Of a stretch of DNA of 64,000 nucleotides, positions 9,712-19,245 are shown piece after piece; the stretch's first letter is position 1; each line of letters starts with the position of its first letter. The DNA lies in the NCBI RefSeq assembly GCF_009765215.1, contig NZ_VLNV01000004.1:310001-374000 (forward strand), written 5' to 3'. This stretch comes from Lysobacter prati. GTDB taxonomy: Bacteria > Pseudomonadota > Gammaproteobacteria > Xanthomonadales > Xanthomonadaceae. The notes below the pieces were generated by a model. That model saw only the letters and a list, made by a program, of their open reading frames with translations, made no database searches and was not told where the DNA came from. Made by a program: the position numbers and the translations under genes.

Positions 9712-10638
9712 ATGTCCCTCGACCCCGCCCTGCGTTCGCGCATCGAAACCCTGCTGCAGTCCAACCGCGTCGTCCTGTTCATGAAGGGCGCGCCGCAGGC
9801 ACCGCAGTGCGGCTTCTCGGCCAAGGCGGTCGGCGTGCTCAATGCACTGCTTCCGCAGGGCTATGCCCATGTCGACGTCCTGTCGGACGCGGAAATCCGC
9901 GAAGGCATCAAGCAGTACGGCAACTGGCCGACGATTCCGCAGCTCTACATCGACGGCGAACTGATTGGCGGCAGCGACATCGTCGAGCAGCTGGCCGGCA
10001 GCGGCGAGCTGCACGGCGTGCTCGGCCTGCCGGTGCCGGACCGTAGCCCGCCGCGACTGACCATCACCCCCGCCGCGGTCGAGATGCTGCGCGGCGCGAT
10101 CGCCAATGCCGGTGACGGCTACGCAGTCCAGCTCGACATCGACGCGCGCCACAACGCCCGCCTGCAGTTGGCGCCGGTGGATGCCAATGCGGTGGCGGTC
10201 GAACTCGACGGCGTGCGCGTGCAGACCGACTGGCTGCAGGCGCGCCGCGCCGACGGCATCACCATCGACTGGGTCGATGACGAACGCGGTCGCGGCCTGG
10301 TAGTGAATAACCCGCACGCGCCGCCGGCAGTGAAGACGATTGCTCCGGCCGAGGTTGCCGCGCGCGTCGCCGCGGGCACGCTGCGCCTGGTCGACGTGCG
10401 CCCGGCACCGGAGCGCCAGCTGGCCAGCGTCGCGGTCGCCTTCGACAGTTTCGACAACGGCCTGGATGCACTCGAAGCCCTGCCCAAGGACACCGCGCTG
10501 GCCTTCCTGTGCCACCACGGCGGTCGCAGCCAGCAGGCGGCCGAGCATTTTCGTGACCTGGGTTTCCGCGAGGTCTACAACGTCGTCGGCGGCATCGACG
10601 CGTGGGCGGACATCGACGCGGGTGTGTCGAAGTACTGA
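9712..10638 (+). CDS. grxD: Grx4-type monothiol glutaredoxin fused to A-type-like and rhodanese domains
   Basis: Three domains in 308 residues. Residues 1-105 are a monothiol glutaredoxin with the CGFS site (KGAPQAPQCGFSAKAV) and WPTIPQLYIDGELIGGSD, a domain that binds a [2Fe-2S] cluster with glutathione and passes it on. Residues 115-205 resemble the HesB/IscA A-type scaffold (LTITPAAVEMLRGAI start, GRGLVVNNPHAP end) but contain no cysteine, so it cannot bind a cluster in the usual way. Residues 215-308 are a rhodanese with the active loop CHHGGRS. ATG at 9712 is chosen; ATG at 9682 would add ten residues. The gene stands alone and is followed by a hairpin at 10650. Role in Fe-S trafficking is inferred from the first domain. 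Confidence 0.9.
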   Translation: MSLDPALRSRIETLLQSNRVVLFMKGAPQAPQCGFSAKAVGVLNALLPQGYAHVDVLSDAEIREGIKQYGNWPTIPQLYIDGELIGGSDIVEQLAGSGELHGVLGLPVPDRSPPRLTITPAAVEMLRGAIANAGDGYAVQLDIDARHNARLQLAPVDANAVAVELDGVRVQTDWLQARRADGITIDWVDDERGRGLVVNNPHAPPAVKTIAPAEVAARVAAGTLRLVDVRPAPERQLASVAVAFDSFDNGLDALEALPKDTALAFLCHHGGRSQQAAEHFRDLGFREVYNVVGGIDAWADIDAGVSKY

Positions 10639-10649
10639 TCTGACTGCAT

Positions 10650-10675
10650 CCGGGCAGGAGCTTGTTCCTGCCCGG
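10650..10675. terminator. hairpin between convergent genes
   Basis: A perfect 10-bp stem (CCGGGCAGGA / TCCTGCCCGG) with a 6-base loop sits between the stops of the glutaredoxin fusion and the DUF924 gene. There is no clear T-run, so it could be a bidirectional terminator or a short dispersed repeat. Confidence 0.5.
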
Positions 10676-10680
10676 ATTGC

Positions 10681-11232
10681 TCACGCGAAGCCGCCACCTG
10701 CATCCAGGTAGGCTTGCTCTTCTGCCGTATTGATGCGACCCAGCTCGCGGTTGCGGTGCGGGAAACGACCGAAGCGCGCGACCACGTCGCGATGGCGACG
10801 GGCGTAGTCGAGGTAGTTCTGGCCCGACTCGCCGCCGATCGATGACGCCAGCTCGACCGACCGCTCCTGGTCGGCGATCGCCTCGGAGTGCTCGAAGGGC
10901 ATGTAGAAGAAGACGCGCAGCATCGGATCGACCTGATGGTCGAAGCCGCGCTCGATCGCGCGCGCAGCGTAGTGGCGCGCCAGCGGATCGGTGGCATAGG
11001 CATGGCCGCTGCCACGGAAGACGTTGCGCGGTATCTGGTCGAGCAGGATCGCCAGCGCCAGCGCGCCCTCCGGCGTTTCCATCCAGTCTTCGAGTTCGCG
11101 GCGTGCGGCGCGATGGTGCGCCGGCAGCCATTGCTCGCGGCAGTGCGCGTCGAATGCCTCGTCGCGCGTGAACCAGCGCTCGTAGCCCGATTGCTGCCAG
11201 AAGGTGAGGATGTCGTGCGGGTCGATGTGCAT
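10681..11232 (-). CDS. DUF924 family protein
   Basis: A 183-residue soluble protein of the DUF924 family, which has a TPR-like helical fold and no established function. It shows the family segments DILTFWQQSGYERWF, ALAILLDQIPRNVFRG, FFYMPFEHSE and FGRFPHRN. Length matches relatives. It is transcribed from a region carrying a large palindrome (11261-11363) and is convergent with the glutaredoxin fusion. Several relatives are found near redox genes, but no function should be assigned. Confidence 0.88.
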   Translation of the reverse strand: MHIDPHDILTFWQQSGYERWFTRDEAFDAHCREQWLPAHHRAARRELEDWMETPEGALALAILLDQIPRNVFRGSGHAYATDPLARHYAARAIERGFDHQVDPMLRVFFYMPFEHSEAIADQERSVELASSIGGESGQNYLDYARRHRDVVARFGRFPHRNRELGRINTAEEQAYLDAGGGFA

Positions 11233-11260
11233 GCGCGGGTCCGTGCGGGAATGGCGGAAT

Positions 11261-11363
11261 CACCGTTCGCCCTGAGCGTAGCGTAGCGCAGCGAAGTCGA
11301 AGGGCTGACGTGCTGCCACCCTTCGACTTCGGCGCGTTGCACCTACGCTCAGGGCGAACGGTG
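11261..11363. repeat. nested intergenic palindrome, dispersed-repeat type
   Basis: Outer arms of 21 bp are perfectly complementary (11261-11281 and 11343-11363, core GTTCGCCCTGAGCGTAG). Inner arms of 13 bp are also perfect (11292-11304 and 11319-11331, CGAAGTCGAAGGG and its complement) around a 14-base loop. Sequences with CCCTGAGCGTAG and GAAGTCGAAGGG are familiar as dispersed intergenic repeats in xanthomonads and other high-GC proteobacteria. It lies between the DUF924 start and the stop of the coiled-coil gene. Confidence 0.85.
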
Positions 11364-11391
11364 AGATTGTGGGTTGCGCTGAAGTGGCCGG

Positions 11392-11958
11392 CTATACCGA
11401 CTCATCCGCCAGCTGCGTTTCCAGTTCGTTGATCCACAGCTCGGTCACGCTCTCCAGCGTCACCGCGTGGATCAGCGGCCGGATCGATCCGCCCGAGTAC
11501 GACTGCGAGACGAAACGCGCATAGCGGTCGCGGAATGCCAGCCAGCTGCGGTGGGCTTCGTCGAACACGGCCAGCGATTCGCCGTCGAGCTGGCGTCGCA
11601 GGTGCGCGACCACCGTGGCCAGGCGCGCCTCGGCGCGCTGCAACTCGCCGGCCGCCTGCGCGTTCATGTCGGACTGCGTCACCGCGGCATCGTCGCTCTG
11701 ACGGGCGACCTCCTCGGCCTTGGTGAAATAGTTGTCGGCGATGCGCGCGGCGGTCTCGGCCTTGCCGATCAGGCGCTGCTCGAACTGGCGCAGGTCGTCC
11801 AGGTTGGTATTGGCGATGTCCAGGCCCTGCTTGAGGTCCAGCAGCTTCTGGTTGCGCTCGATCGCCTCGACCGCGCCCCGACGCTCGACCCGGCGCTGGA
11901 CGAAATAGAACAGCCAGGTCAGCGCCGCACCCGCGATCAGATAGATGAGTTTCTCCAT
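11392..11958 (-). CDS. membrane-anchored helical protein of unknown function
   Basis: A 188-residue protein with one N-terminal membrane segment (MEKLIYLIAGAALTWLFYF) followed by about 165 residues predicted to be almost wholly helical, with heptad-like spacing and many Glu, Arg, Ala and Gln residues. This fits a coiled coil in the cytoplasm or periplasm. I do not recognise the family. ATG at 11958 is chosen because GGAGGGAAT precedes it; an in-frame start at 12294 would add 112 residues that lack coding character and overlap the opposite gene. No operon partner. Confidence 0.7.
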   Translation of the reverse strand: MEKLIYLIAGAALTWLFYFVQRRVERRGAVEAIERNQKLLDLKQGLDIANTNLDDLRQFEQRLIGKAETAARIADNYFTKAEEVARQSDDAAVTQSDMNAQAAGELQRAEARLATVVAHLRRQLDGESLAVFDEAHRSWLAFRDRYARFVSQSYSGGSIRPLIHAVTLESVTELWINELETQLADESV

Positions 11959-12187
11959 ATTCCCTCCCCGTCTCCAGTCGAACTTCCCGACCGATAGTGT
12001 GCCCGTCGGGCGTCGCAGGGTCTGCGATGACCCACCCCCAGACTCGCTGGCGCAGCCCCGGGGATCGCCGAGCACATGGCCTTCACACCACCTGCACAAG
12101 AGTGAGCGCCCCCGCCGGGCGCTCAGGCGACCGTCACCTGGCCACCGCCACGCTTCCACCGCGTACGTCACTTTAGAGGGAACTACC

Positions 12188-12487
12188 ATGAAGCAGTCTG
12201 TTGTCGCAGCCCTGTTGCTTGCAGGCCTGCTCGCTCCGCTCGCATCCGGCGCGCAGAGCATCCAGTGCACCCTGCTCTGCAACCCGCCCCGCATGGTCTG
12301 CTATCCGGCTGGCACGCTGCCGCCGATCAACAAGGTCTGCTCGCGGACCTCCAGTTCCGAGACGCCAGCTGAGCAACCGGCGCTGACCGCGCCCGCGCAG
12401 TCGACCGCCGCAAAAAGCGCTTGCACGGCCGTGTCGGTGTTCAACGAGGAAACGCAGGGCTTCGAGTGGGAGATGGACTGCGACTGA
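12188..12487 (+). CDS. small secreted cysteine-containing protein
   Basis: A 99-residue protein with a clear signal peptide (MKQSVVAALLLAGLLAPLASGAQS, cleavage probably after the second Gly-Ala). The mature part has six cysteines, four in the first 30 residues (QCTLLC, MVCYP, KVCSR) and two near the end (SACTAV, MDCD), separated by a Ser/Thr/Pro/Ala linker. Even cysteine number and export suggest disulfide bonds made in the periplasm. GAGGG precedes the ATG, and a strong terminator follows at 12512, so it is a single-gene unit. Family unknown to me. Confidence 0.72.
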   Translation: MKQSVVAALLLAGLLAPLASGAQSIQCTLLCNPPRMVCYPAGTLPPINKVCSRTSSSETPAEQPALTAPAQSTAAKSACTAVSVFNEETQGFEWEMDCD

Positions 12488-12511
12488 TCGCGTCGTAGTT
12501 CGAGCACGTGG

Positions 12512-12540
12512 AAAAGGCCGGCGAAATGCCGGCCTTTTTC
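12512..12540 (+). terminator. rho-independent terminator
   Basis: Stem AAGGCCGGC / GCCGGCCTT with a GAAAT loop, then TTTC; it ends the transcript of the small secreted protein, 25 bases after its stop. Confidence 0.88.
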
Positions 12541-12559
12541 ATTGAGCAACGTCGCTCGG

Positions 12560-12584
12560 TCCCCGCCTTCGCGGGGATGACGGC
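12560..12584 (+). repeat. CCCGCCTTCGCGGGGATGAC-type short palindromic repeat
   Basis: The hairpin CCCCGCCTTCGCGGGG followed by ATGACGG recurs with small changes at 15251-15275 (inside a gene), 34783-34808 (reverse) and 61207-61230. Such units are common dispersed repeats in this bacterial group. Confidence 0.8.
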
Positions 12585-12619
12585 GCTAAGAAACGAAGAC
12601 CGGGCAACGAATTGGCAGA

Positions 12620-12735
12620 GCGTCGTCCGCCGGGTCGGGGATTGCGCAGCAGTGGGCCATGGATGGCCCGCGCCCCGCCTTCGGACAGGATGTCCGACGA
12701 AGGGGCGGAGCAATCCCCGGCGCGGCGGACGACGC
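12620..12735. repeat. large structured palindromic element with two inner hairpins
   Basis: Outer arms 12620-12645 and 12710-12735 pair with few mismatches (GCGTCGTCCGCC with GGCGGACGACGC, then GGGGATTGC with GCAATCCCC). Inside are two further hairpins: GGGCCATGGATGGCCC at 12653-12668, and CCCCGCCTTCGGACA pairing across GGA with TGTCCGACGAAGGGG at about 12674-12704. The whole forms a Y- or clover-shaped fold of 116 bases and has no coding sign. It resembles a REP-pair or miniature mobile element; copies elsewhere in the genome would be expected. Confidence 0.72.
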
Positions 12736-12757
12736 CGTGCCGCAGACGAACGCTCAG

Positions 12758-13534
12758 CTACTCGTCGAAGCGCAAATGCCGCACCGACTTGCCATTGCGA
12801 CGGATCAGCCGCAACGCCTCGATGCCGACATTGATGTGGTTGTCGACGTAATCGGAACTCACGCGCGCATCGGACGCCTCGGTCTTGACGCCTTCCGGGA
12901 TCATCGGCTGATCGGACACCAGCAGCAGCGCACCGCAGGGAATGCGATTGGCGAAGCCGGCGGCGAAGATCGTCGCCGTCTCCATGTCGATGGCCATGCA
13001 ACGCATCGTGCGCAGGCGCTCCTTGAACGCCTCGTCGTGCTCCCAGACCCGGCGGTTGGTGGTGAACACCGTGCCGGTCCAGTAGTCGTGGCCGAGGTCG
13101 CGGATCATCGTCGAGACCGCACGCTGCAGCGCGAACGCCGGCAGCGCCGGCACCTGCGCCGGCAGGTAGTCATCGCTGGTGCCTTCGCCGCGGATCGCCG
13201 CGATCGGCAGGATCAGGTCGCCGAGCTGGTTCTTCCGCTTCAGCCCACCGCACTTGCCCAGGAACAGCACCGCCTTGGGCATGATCGCGCTGAGCAGGTC
13301 CATCATCGTCGCCGCATTCGGACTGCCCATGCCGAAGTTGATCATGGTGATGCCGTCGGCGGTGGCACTGGGCATCGGCCGGTCCAGCCCAATCACCTCG
13401 GCGCCGGTCAGGCGGGCGAAGGTGTGCAGGTAACCGCCGAAGTTGGTCAGCAGGATGTGTTCGCCGAACTGGTCCAACGGCACGCCGGTGTAGCGCGGCA
13501 GCCAGTTGTCTACGATCTGTTCCTTGTCTTTCAC
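12758..13534 (-). CDS. amn: AMP nucleosidase
   Basis: Cleaves AMP to adenine and ribose 5-phosphate, adjusting the adenylate pool. The 258-residue product corresponds to the catalytic phosphorylase-like domain of E. coli Amn and to the short form usual in xanthomonads. It shows NWLPRYTGVPLDQFGEHILLTNF, the nucleoside-phosphorylase-like INFGMGSPNAATMMDLL, FLGKCGGLK, and MAIDMETATIFAAGFAN with the active-site region. GTG at 13534 is chosen because GAGGAAG lies 6 bases upstream; an ATG at 13669 would add 45 residues lacking family similarity. Single gene. Confidence 0.9.
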   Translation of the reverse strand: MKDKEQIVDNWLPRYTGVPLDQFGEHILLTNFGGYLHTFARLTGAEVIGLDRPMPSATADGITMINFGMGSPNAATMMDLLSAIMPKAVLFLGKCGGLKRKNQLGDLILPIAAIRGEGTSDDYLPAQVPALPAFALQRAVSTMIRDLGHDYWTGTVFTTNRRVWEHDEAFKERLRTMRCMAIDMETATIFAAGFANRIPCGALLLVSDQPMIPEGVKTEASDARVSSDYVDNHINVGIEALRLIRRNGKSVRHLRFDE

Positions 13535-13748
13535 GTACGTCTTCCTCGCGTTGTCTCTTGCCGGGGCCAGCGTTCTGGCACGTATGACAAGCTCCAACGC
13601 CCGGTCGCCAGCCTTGCTGGCGCCTACCAGGGCGGGGCTCTGGATCTGCATTCTCTCACGCCCGGCCATGACCTTCGTCGGGTTTGCACGGATTCGCCGC
13701 CGCGGCTAGGGTGCGGATTCGTTGTTCGTGCCACCTCCGGGGAAAACC

Positions 13749-15226
<1,478 letters not shown>

Positions 15227-15230
<4 letters not shown>

Positions 15231-16555
15231 ACCGGAACCCGCGTCCTTGGATTCCCGCCTTCGCGGGAATGACGGTGCTCTTGGCGGCGCTGGCTCCTGC
15301 GGTGGTCACCGCCCAGGAACTGCTGATCCGCAACGCCACCGTCCACACCGCCTCCGCACAGGGCACGCTCAACAACGCCGACGTGCTGGTCAGTGGCGGC
15401 ACCATCCGCGCCGTCGGCACCGGCCTGGTCGCGCCTGCCGGCGCGCAGGTGATCGATGCCCAGGGCAAACCGCTGACGCCGACGCTGTTTGGCGGCATCA
15501 CCGAAATCGGCCTGGAAGAGGTGTCCGGTGAGAAGGCCACCAGCGACGAGACCCTGACGCTCGGCGCCGAAACCAAGCAGATGACGGTGCGCCCGGAGTT
15601 CGACGTGACCCTGGCCTACAACCCCGACTCGGTGCTGGTGCCGGTGACGCGAATCGAAGGCATCGGCTGGACCCTGCTCGGCGCCGGCACCGGTGCCGGT
15701 GGCTCGATCGTGGCCGGCCAGGGCGGCGTGATGCGACTGGACGGCAGCGCCGATCCGGTCGGGCCGCGCGAACTGTTCGTGCGTATCGGTGGCGACGCGA
15801 TCGGCCTGAGCGGCAACTCGCGTGCGGCGCAATGGATGATCCTCGACCAGCTGATCGACGAAGTGCGCGGTCGCATTCCGGCCGACGCCAACGCCGCGCT
15901 TCTGACGCCGGCCGGTCGGGCGACGCTGTCGCGCTACATCGGCGGCGGTGGTCGCGTGGTGGTCGCGGTCGACCGCGCCGCCGACATCCGCCAGCTGCTG
16001 CGCTGGGCGGCCCGCCACAATGTCCGCATCGCCATCGCCGGCGGTGCCGAGGCCTGGCGCATGGCACCGCAGCTGGCCGCGGCCAAGGTGCCGGTGTTCG
16101 TCAATCCGCTCGGCAACCTGCCTTATGACTTCGACCAGATCGGCGCGACCCTGCTCAACGCCGCGCGCCTGCGCGCCGCCGGTGTCGCAGTGGGCTTCTC
16201 GCAGTCGGGCGATGCCTCGCACAACGCGCGCAAGATCCGTCAGCTGGCTGGCAACGCCGTCGCCAATGGCCTGCCCTGGGACGATGGCCTGGCCGGCCTG
16301 ACCCGGGTCCCGGCCGAAGCGTTCGGCGTCGCCGATCGCATGGGCAGCATCGCACCGGGCAAGCGCGCCGACCTGGTGTTGTGGAGCGGCGATCCGCTCG
16401 AAGTCAGCGCGGTGGCCCTGCAGGTGTGGATGGACGGTCGCGCGATCGAGATGCGCAGCCGCCAGACCGAACTGCGCGACCGCTACATCCACTCGGCCAC
16501 GCCGGCGGAGAACGGCGGGCTGCCGCGCGCGTATCCGCAGCCGACAGGACGCTGA
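15227..16555 (+). CDS. secreted amidohydrolase-like protein lacking the HxH metal motif
   Basis: A 442-residue protein of the same superfamily as its upstream partner: QELLIRNATVHTASAQGTLNNADVLV near the start and GSIAPGKRADLVLWSGDPLE at the end. Where HxH should follow the first strand it reads LTPTLFGGITEIGLEEVSGE, so the metal site is absent and catalysis by the usual route is unlikely. It may form a heteromer with the upstream enzyme. GTG at 15227 overlaps the upstream stop and follows GGGAGG. The signal peptide begins MNRNPRPWIPAFAGMTVLLA; residues 8-15 are encoded by a short dispersed repeat (15251-15275). Confidence 0.85.
15251..15275 (+). repeat. short palindromic repeat inside a signal-peptide coding region
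   Basis: ATTCCCGCCTTCGCGGGAAT followed by GACGG is the same unit seen between genes at 12560, 34783 and 61207. Here it lies in frame in the downstream amidohydrolase-like gene and is translated as IPAFAGMT, part of the signal peptide. Confidence 0.85.
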
Positions 16556-16661
16556 ACCGTTCCAACCAGCCCCGACACCGCCACGGTTCGGGGCTGACGC
16601 CAACATCGGCAAAGCAGACGGGTATGCTGCCTCCATCCCGCACCAGACGAAGAACCTTTAG

Positions 16662-17066
16662 ATGAACTTGCCGCACATCGATTTCAACTGGCTGGCGGTG
16701 ATCGCCGCGGCCGTCTCCGCCTTCGTCCTCGGCGGGATCTGGTACGGGCCGCTGTTCAAGCAGGTCTGGTGCCGCGAGGCCGGCATCGACCCCAACAGCG
16801 CCCCGCCGCATCCGAAGCTGACCTTCGCCACCGCCTTCGGCTGCAGCCTGCTGGCGGCGCTGATGTTCGCCATTGCGCTGCCGCCGGAAGCCGGTCCGGC
16901 CGATGGCTTCGGTGCCGGCTTCGTGGTCGGCCTGTTTTTCGTCGCCATGAGCTTCGGCATCAACTACGCCTTCGCCCAGCGCAGCGTGAAGATGTGGATG
17001 ATCGACGCCGGCTACCACATCGCGCAGTTCAGCCTCTACGGGCTGATCCTCGGCGCCTGGCACTGA
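16662..17066 (+). CDS. DUF1761 family integral membrane protein
   Basis: A 134-residue protein with four predicted membrane helices and the family pattern near the first helix (VSAFVLGGIWYGPLFKQVW), typical of DUF1761. A short hydrophilic loop with PNSAPPHPK separates helices one and two. Function unknown for the family. The 2-hydroxychromene-2-carboxylate isomerase-like gene starts 13 bases after its stop, so they are likely co-transcribed. Confidence 0.85.
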   Translation: MNLPHIDFNWLAVIAAAVSAFVLGGIWYGPLFKQVWCREAGIDPNSAPPHPKLTFATAFGCSLLAALMFAIALPPEAGPADGFGAGFVVGLFFVAMSFGINYAFAQRSVKMWMIDAGYHIAQFSLYGLILGAWH

Positions 17067-17079
17067 GAGAACCTTCGCC

Positions 17080-17727
17080 ATGGATGAGGCACCGCTGGTC
17101 TGGTATTTCGACTTCATCTCGCCGTTCTCGTACCTGCAGTGGCAGAAGTTGAAACCGCTGCTGCGCGAGTTCGAGCGCGAGGGTACGCCGGTGCAGCTGG
17201 TGCCGATCGTGTTCGCCGCGGTGCTCGACGCCTGCGGCCAGAAGGGTCCGGCCGAGATCCCGGGCAAGCGTGAATTCACCTACCGCCACGTGCTGTGGCT
17301 GGCGCGCCAGCAGGGCGTGCCATTGCGGTTTCCGCCGGCGCATCCGTTCAATCCGCTGGCGGCGCTGCGCCTGAGCATCGCCGCTGGCAACACACCCGAA
17401 GCGGTCGATTCGATCTACGACTGGCTGTGGGCGCAGGGCCGCGCCGGCGACAGCATGGAAGCGCTGGTGCCGCTGATGGCGGTGCTGAACGTGCCCGCCG
17501 AGGACCTCGATGCGGCGCCGACCAAGGCGGCGCTGCGTGCCAACACCGACGCGGCCATCGCCGCCGGTGTCTACGGCGTGCCGACCCTGGCCGTGCGTGG
17601 CGAGCTGTTCTGGGGCAACGACGCGCACGAGTTCGCGCTGGCGACGCTGCGCGAACCGGCGGTCCTCGACGACGCCGAGATGCGGCGGGTATCGCAGCTG
17701 CCGGTCGGATTGCAGCGCCGACGCTGA
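17080..17727 (+). CDS. 2-hydroxychromene-2-carboxylate isomerase family protein (DsbA-like fold)
   Basis: A 215-residue cytoplasmic thioredoxin/kappa-GST-like protein. It shows VWYFDFISPFSYLQWQKL at the N-terminus (FDxxSPxxY pattern with the active-site Ser), EIPGKREFTYRHVLWLARQQGVPLRFPPAHPFNPL in the middle and AAIAAGVYGVPTLAVRGELFWGND with the cis-Pro loop near the end. Characterised members isomerise 2-hydroxychromene-2-carboxylate in naphthalene degradation using glutathione; no other aromatic catabolism gene is nearby, so here the substrate is likely different. A hairpin at 17736 follows. Confidence 0.88.
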   Translation: MDEAPLVWYFDFISPFSYLQWQKLKPLLREFEREGTPVQLVPIVFAAVLDACGQKGPAEIPGKREFTYRHVLWLARQQGVPLRFPPAHPFNPLAALRLSIAAGNTPEAVDSIYDWLWAQGRAGDSMEALVPLMAVLNVPAEDLDAAPTKAALRANTDAAIAAGVYGVPTLAVRGELFWGNDAHEFALATLREPAVLDDAEMRRVSQLPVGLQRRR

Positions 17728-17735
17728 GCCGCAGC

Positions 17736-17757
17736 GGCGGGTCGAATCCGACCCGCC
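17736..17757 (+). terminator. hairpin downstream of the isomerase-like gene
   Basis: A perfect 9-bp stem GGCGGGTCG / CGACCCGCC with a 4-base loop, 9 bases after the stop. No T-run follows, so terminator function is uncertain. Confidence 0.45.
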
Positions 17758-17896
17758 CATTCAGACTTCCCCACCGTGCTTCCCCGGCAGGCTTTTGCGC
17801 ATCGCTTTGCTGCACCCGCAGCGAGACGCAGGCCCCGAAGCAGGTATGCTGCGCGTCACAATTCGAAGCCAGCGCTGCAATTTGGGGAGGGGGAAC

Positions 17897-18844
17897 ATGC
17901 GCATTGGACTCGTGGTCGATTCGGCCTGCGATCTGCCTTTGGGGTACCTGGAACAACACAACGTCGATGTGCTGCCGATCACCGTGCGCATCGGTGAGGC
18001 CGTGCTGGCCGACCGTCGCAACGAACAGGCGACGCTGGAGTTCCTGCACGCCCACGTCGCCGAGCGCGGCCATGAAGCGCAGACCACGCCGTTCACCGTG
18101 CAGCAGATCCAGGACCTGTTCCTGAGCCGGCTGGTGATCGACTACGACTACGTGTTCTGCATGACGATCACCAAGACGCGCAGCCCGATCTTCGACAACG
18201 CGCAGCAGGCGAGCTTCGCCATCCTCAGCGACTACAAGGCCGCGCGTTCGGCCGCGGGCAACAACACCCCGTTCGCGCTGCGCGTGGTCGACAGCCAGAA
18301 CCTGTTCGCCGCCCAGGGCATCGGCGCGGTCGAGGCGGTGCGCCTGCGCGAAGCCGGAGAAGGCGCGCCGAAGATCCGCGCGCGCCTGGAGCACCTGGCC
18401 CTGCACACCCAGGGCTACATGGTTCCGCCGGACCTCTACTACCTGCGCAACCGCGCCCGCAGCAAGGGCGACCGCAGCGTCAGTTTCATCAGCGCCGCGC
18501 TCGGCAGTGCGCTCGACATCAAGCCGGTCCTGCACTGCAATCGCGGTGAAACTGCCCCGGTCGCCAAGATCAAGGGCTTCGAGCCGGCGGTGGAGAAGCT
18601 GTTCGATCATGCGGCGCAGCGCGTCGATGCCGGCGAACTGCTGACCCCGACGATGTGCCTGAGCTACGGCGGCGAACTCGAGGACATGCGCAAGCTGCCC
18701 GGCTACGAGCGCCTGCGCCATGCCTGCACCAACAACAACATCGAGCTGTTCGAATCGGTGATGAGCCTGACCGGCATGGTCAATGTCGGCAAGGGCGCGG
18801 TGGTGGTCGGCTTTGCCGCCGAGGGACAGAAGTTCCACGGCTAA
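17897..18844 (+). CDS. DegV family fatty-acid-binding-like protein
   Basis: A 315-residue soluble protein with the DegV signature IGLVVDSACDLP at its N-terminus and the family layout (TTPFTVQQIQDLF, VVDSQNLFAAQGI, KPVLHCNRGE, and a late AVVVGFAAEG). Gram-positive homologues (FakB) present fatty acids to a kinase. No FakA-like kinase is seen in the window, so the role is open. ATG at 17897 follows GGGGAGGGGG, a strong ribosome binding site. Single gene. Confidence 0.88.
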   Translation: MRIGLVVDSACDLPLGYLEQHNVDVLPITVRIGEAVLADRRNEQATLEFLHAHVAERGHEAQTTPFTVQQIQDLFLSRLVIDYDYVFCMTITKTRSPIFDNAQQASFAILSDYKAARSAAGNNTPFALRVVDSQNLFAAQGIGAVEAVRLREAGEGAPKIRARLEHLALHTQGYMVPPDLYYLRNRARSKGDRSVSFISAALGSALDIKPVLHCNRGETAPVAKIKGFEPAVEKLFDHAAQRVDAGELLTPTMCLSYGGELEDMRKLPGYERLRHACTNNNIELFESVMSLTGMVNVGKGAVVVGFAAEGQKFHG

Positions 18845-18900
18845 TCACCGCCGTCACGGTGTCGGAGTAAGGTAGTCGCGACCCCACACCGGAATCGTGC

Positions 18901-19245
18901 ATGGCCACTCGTTACTACATCCGCCTTCCCGATGCGACGCGCGCGCGCGGCAGCGATGCCGCGTTTTCCTTCAGTGCCGTCAGCGCCGAAGGTTTCGCCG
19001 AACAGTTGCAGGCGGCATTGCGCGACAGCGCGCTGTTCGAGCGCTGGAAGGCGCGCCAGGACGATCCCGACGCAGTCGATCCGGCGCTCGGCGCCACCGA
19101 CGCCGCGGCCACCGTGCACGGCGAACAGGAAGACCTGCACGTCGACCTGGTCGTGACCTCGACCATCTCCGGCACGGTGCTCAAGCACCGCCTGCGCCTG
19201 TTGGCCGGCAGCGGCTGGGAACTGCGGGACGTGACCTCGGCATGA
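18901..19245 (+). CDS. small conserved-looking protein of unknown function
   Basis: A 114-residue soluble protein starting MATRYYIRLPDATRARGSDA and ending with a probable beta-hairpin (VDLVVTSTISGTVLKHRLRL). It has no signal peptide and no membrane segment. Its stop overlaps the start of the downstream ATP-pyrophosphatase gene (ATGA at 19242), so the two are translationally coupled. The coding bias is normal for the genome. I do not recognise the family. Confidence 0.75.
   Translation: MATRYYIRLPDATRARGSDAAFSFSAVSAEGFAEQLQAALRDSALFERWKARQDDPDAVDPALGATDAAATVHGEQEDLHVDLVVTSTISGTVLKHRLRLLAGSGWELRDVTSA

Noticed and set aside
12508-12834. Short frames across 12.5-12.85 kb
   Set aside because: They run through the terminator, the CCCGCCTTCGCGGGG repeat and the structured element; their translations (PAFAGMT, MDGPRP) are signatures of these repeats, not of genes.
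17080-17727. Aromatic degradation operon suggested by the chromene isomerase homologue
   Set aside because: No dioxygenase, hydratase-aldolase or other aromatic pathway gene is present in the window.
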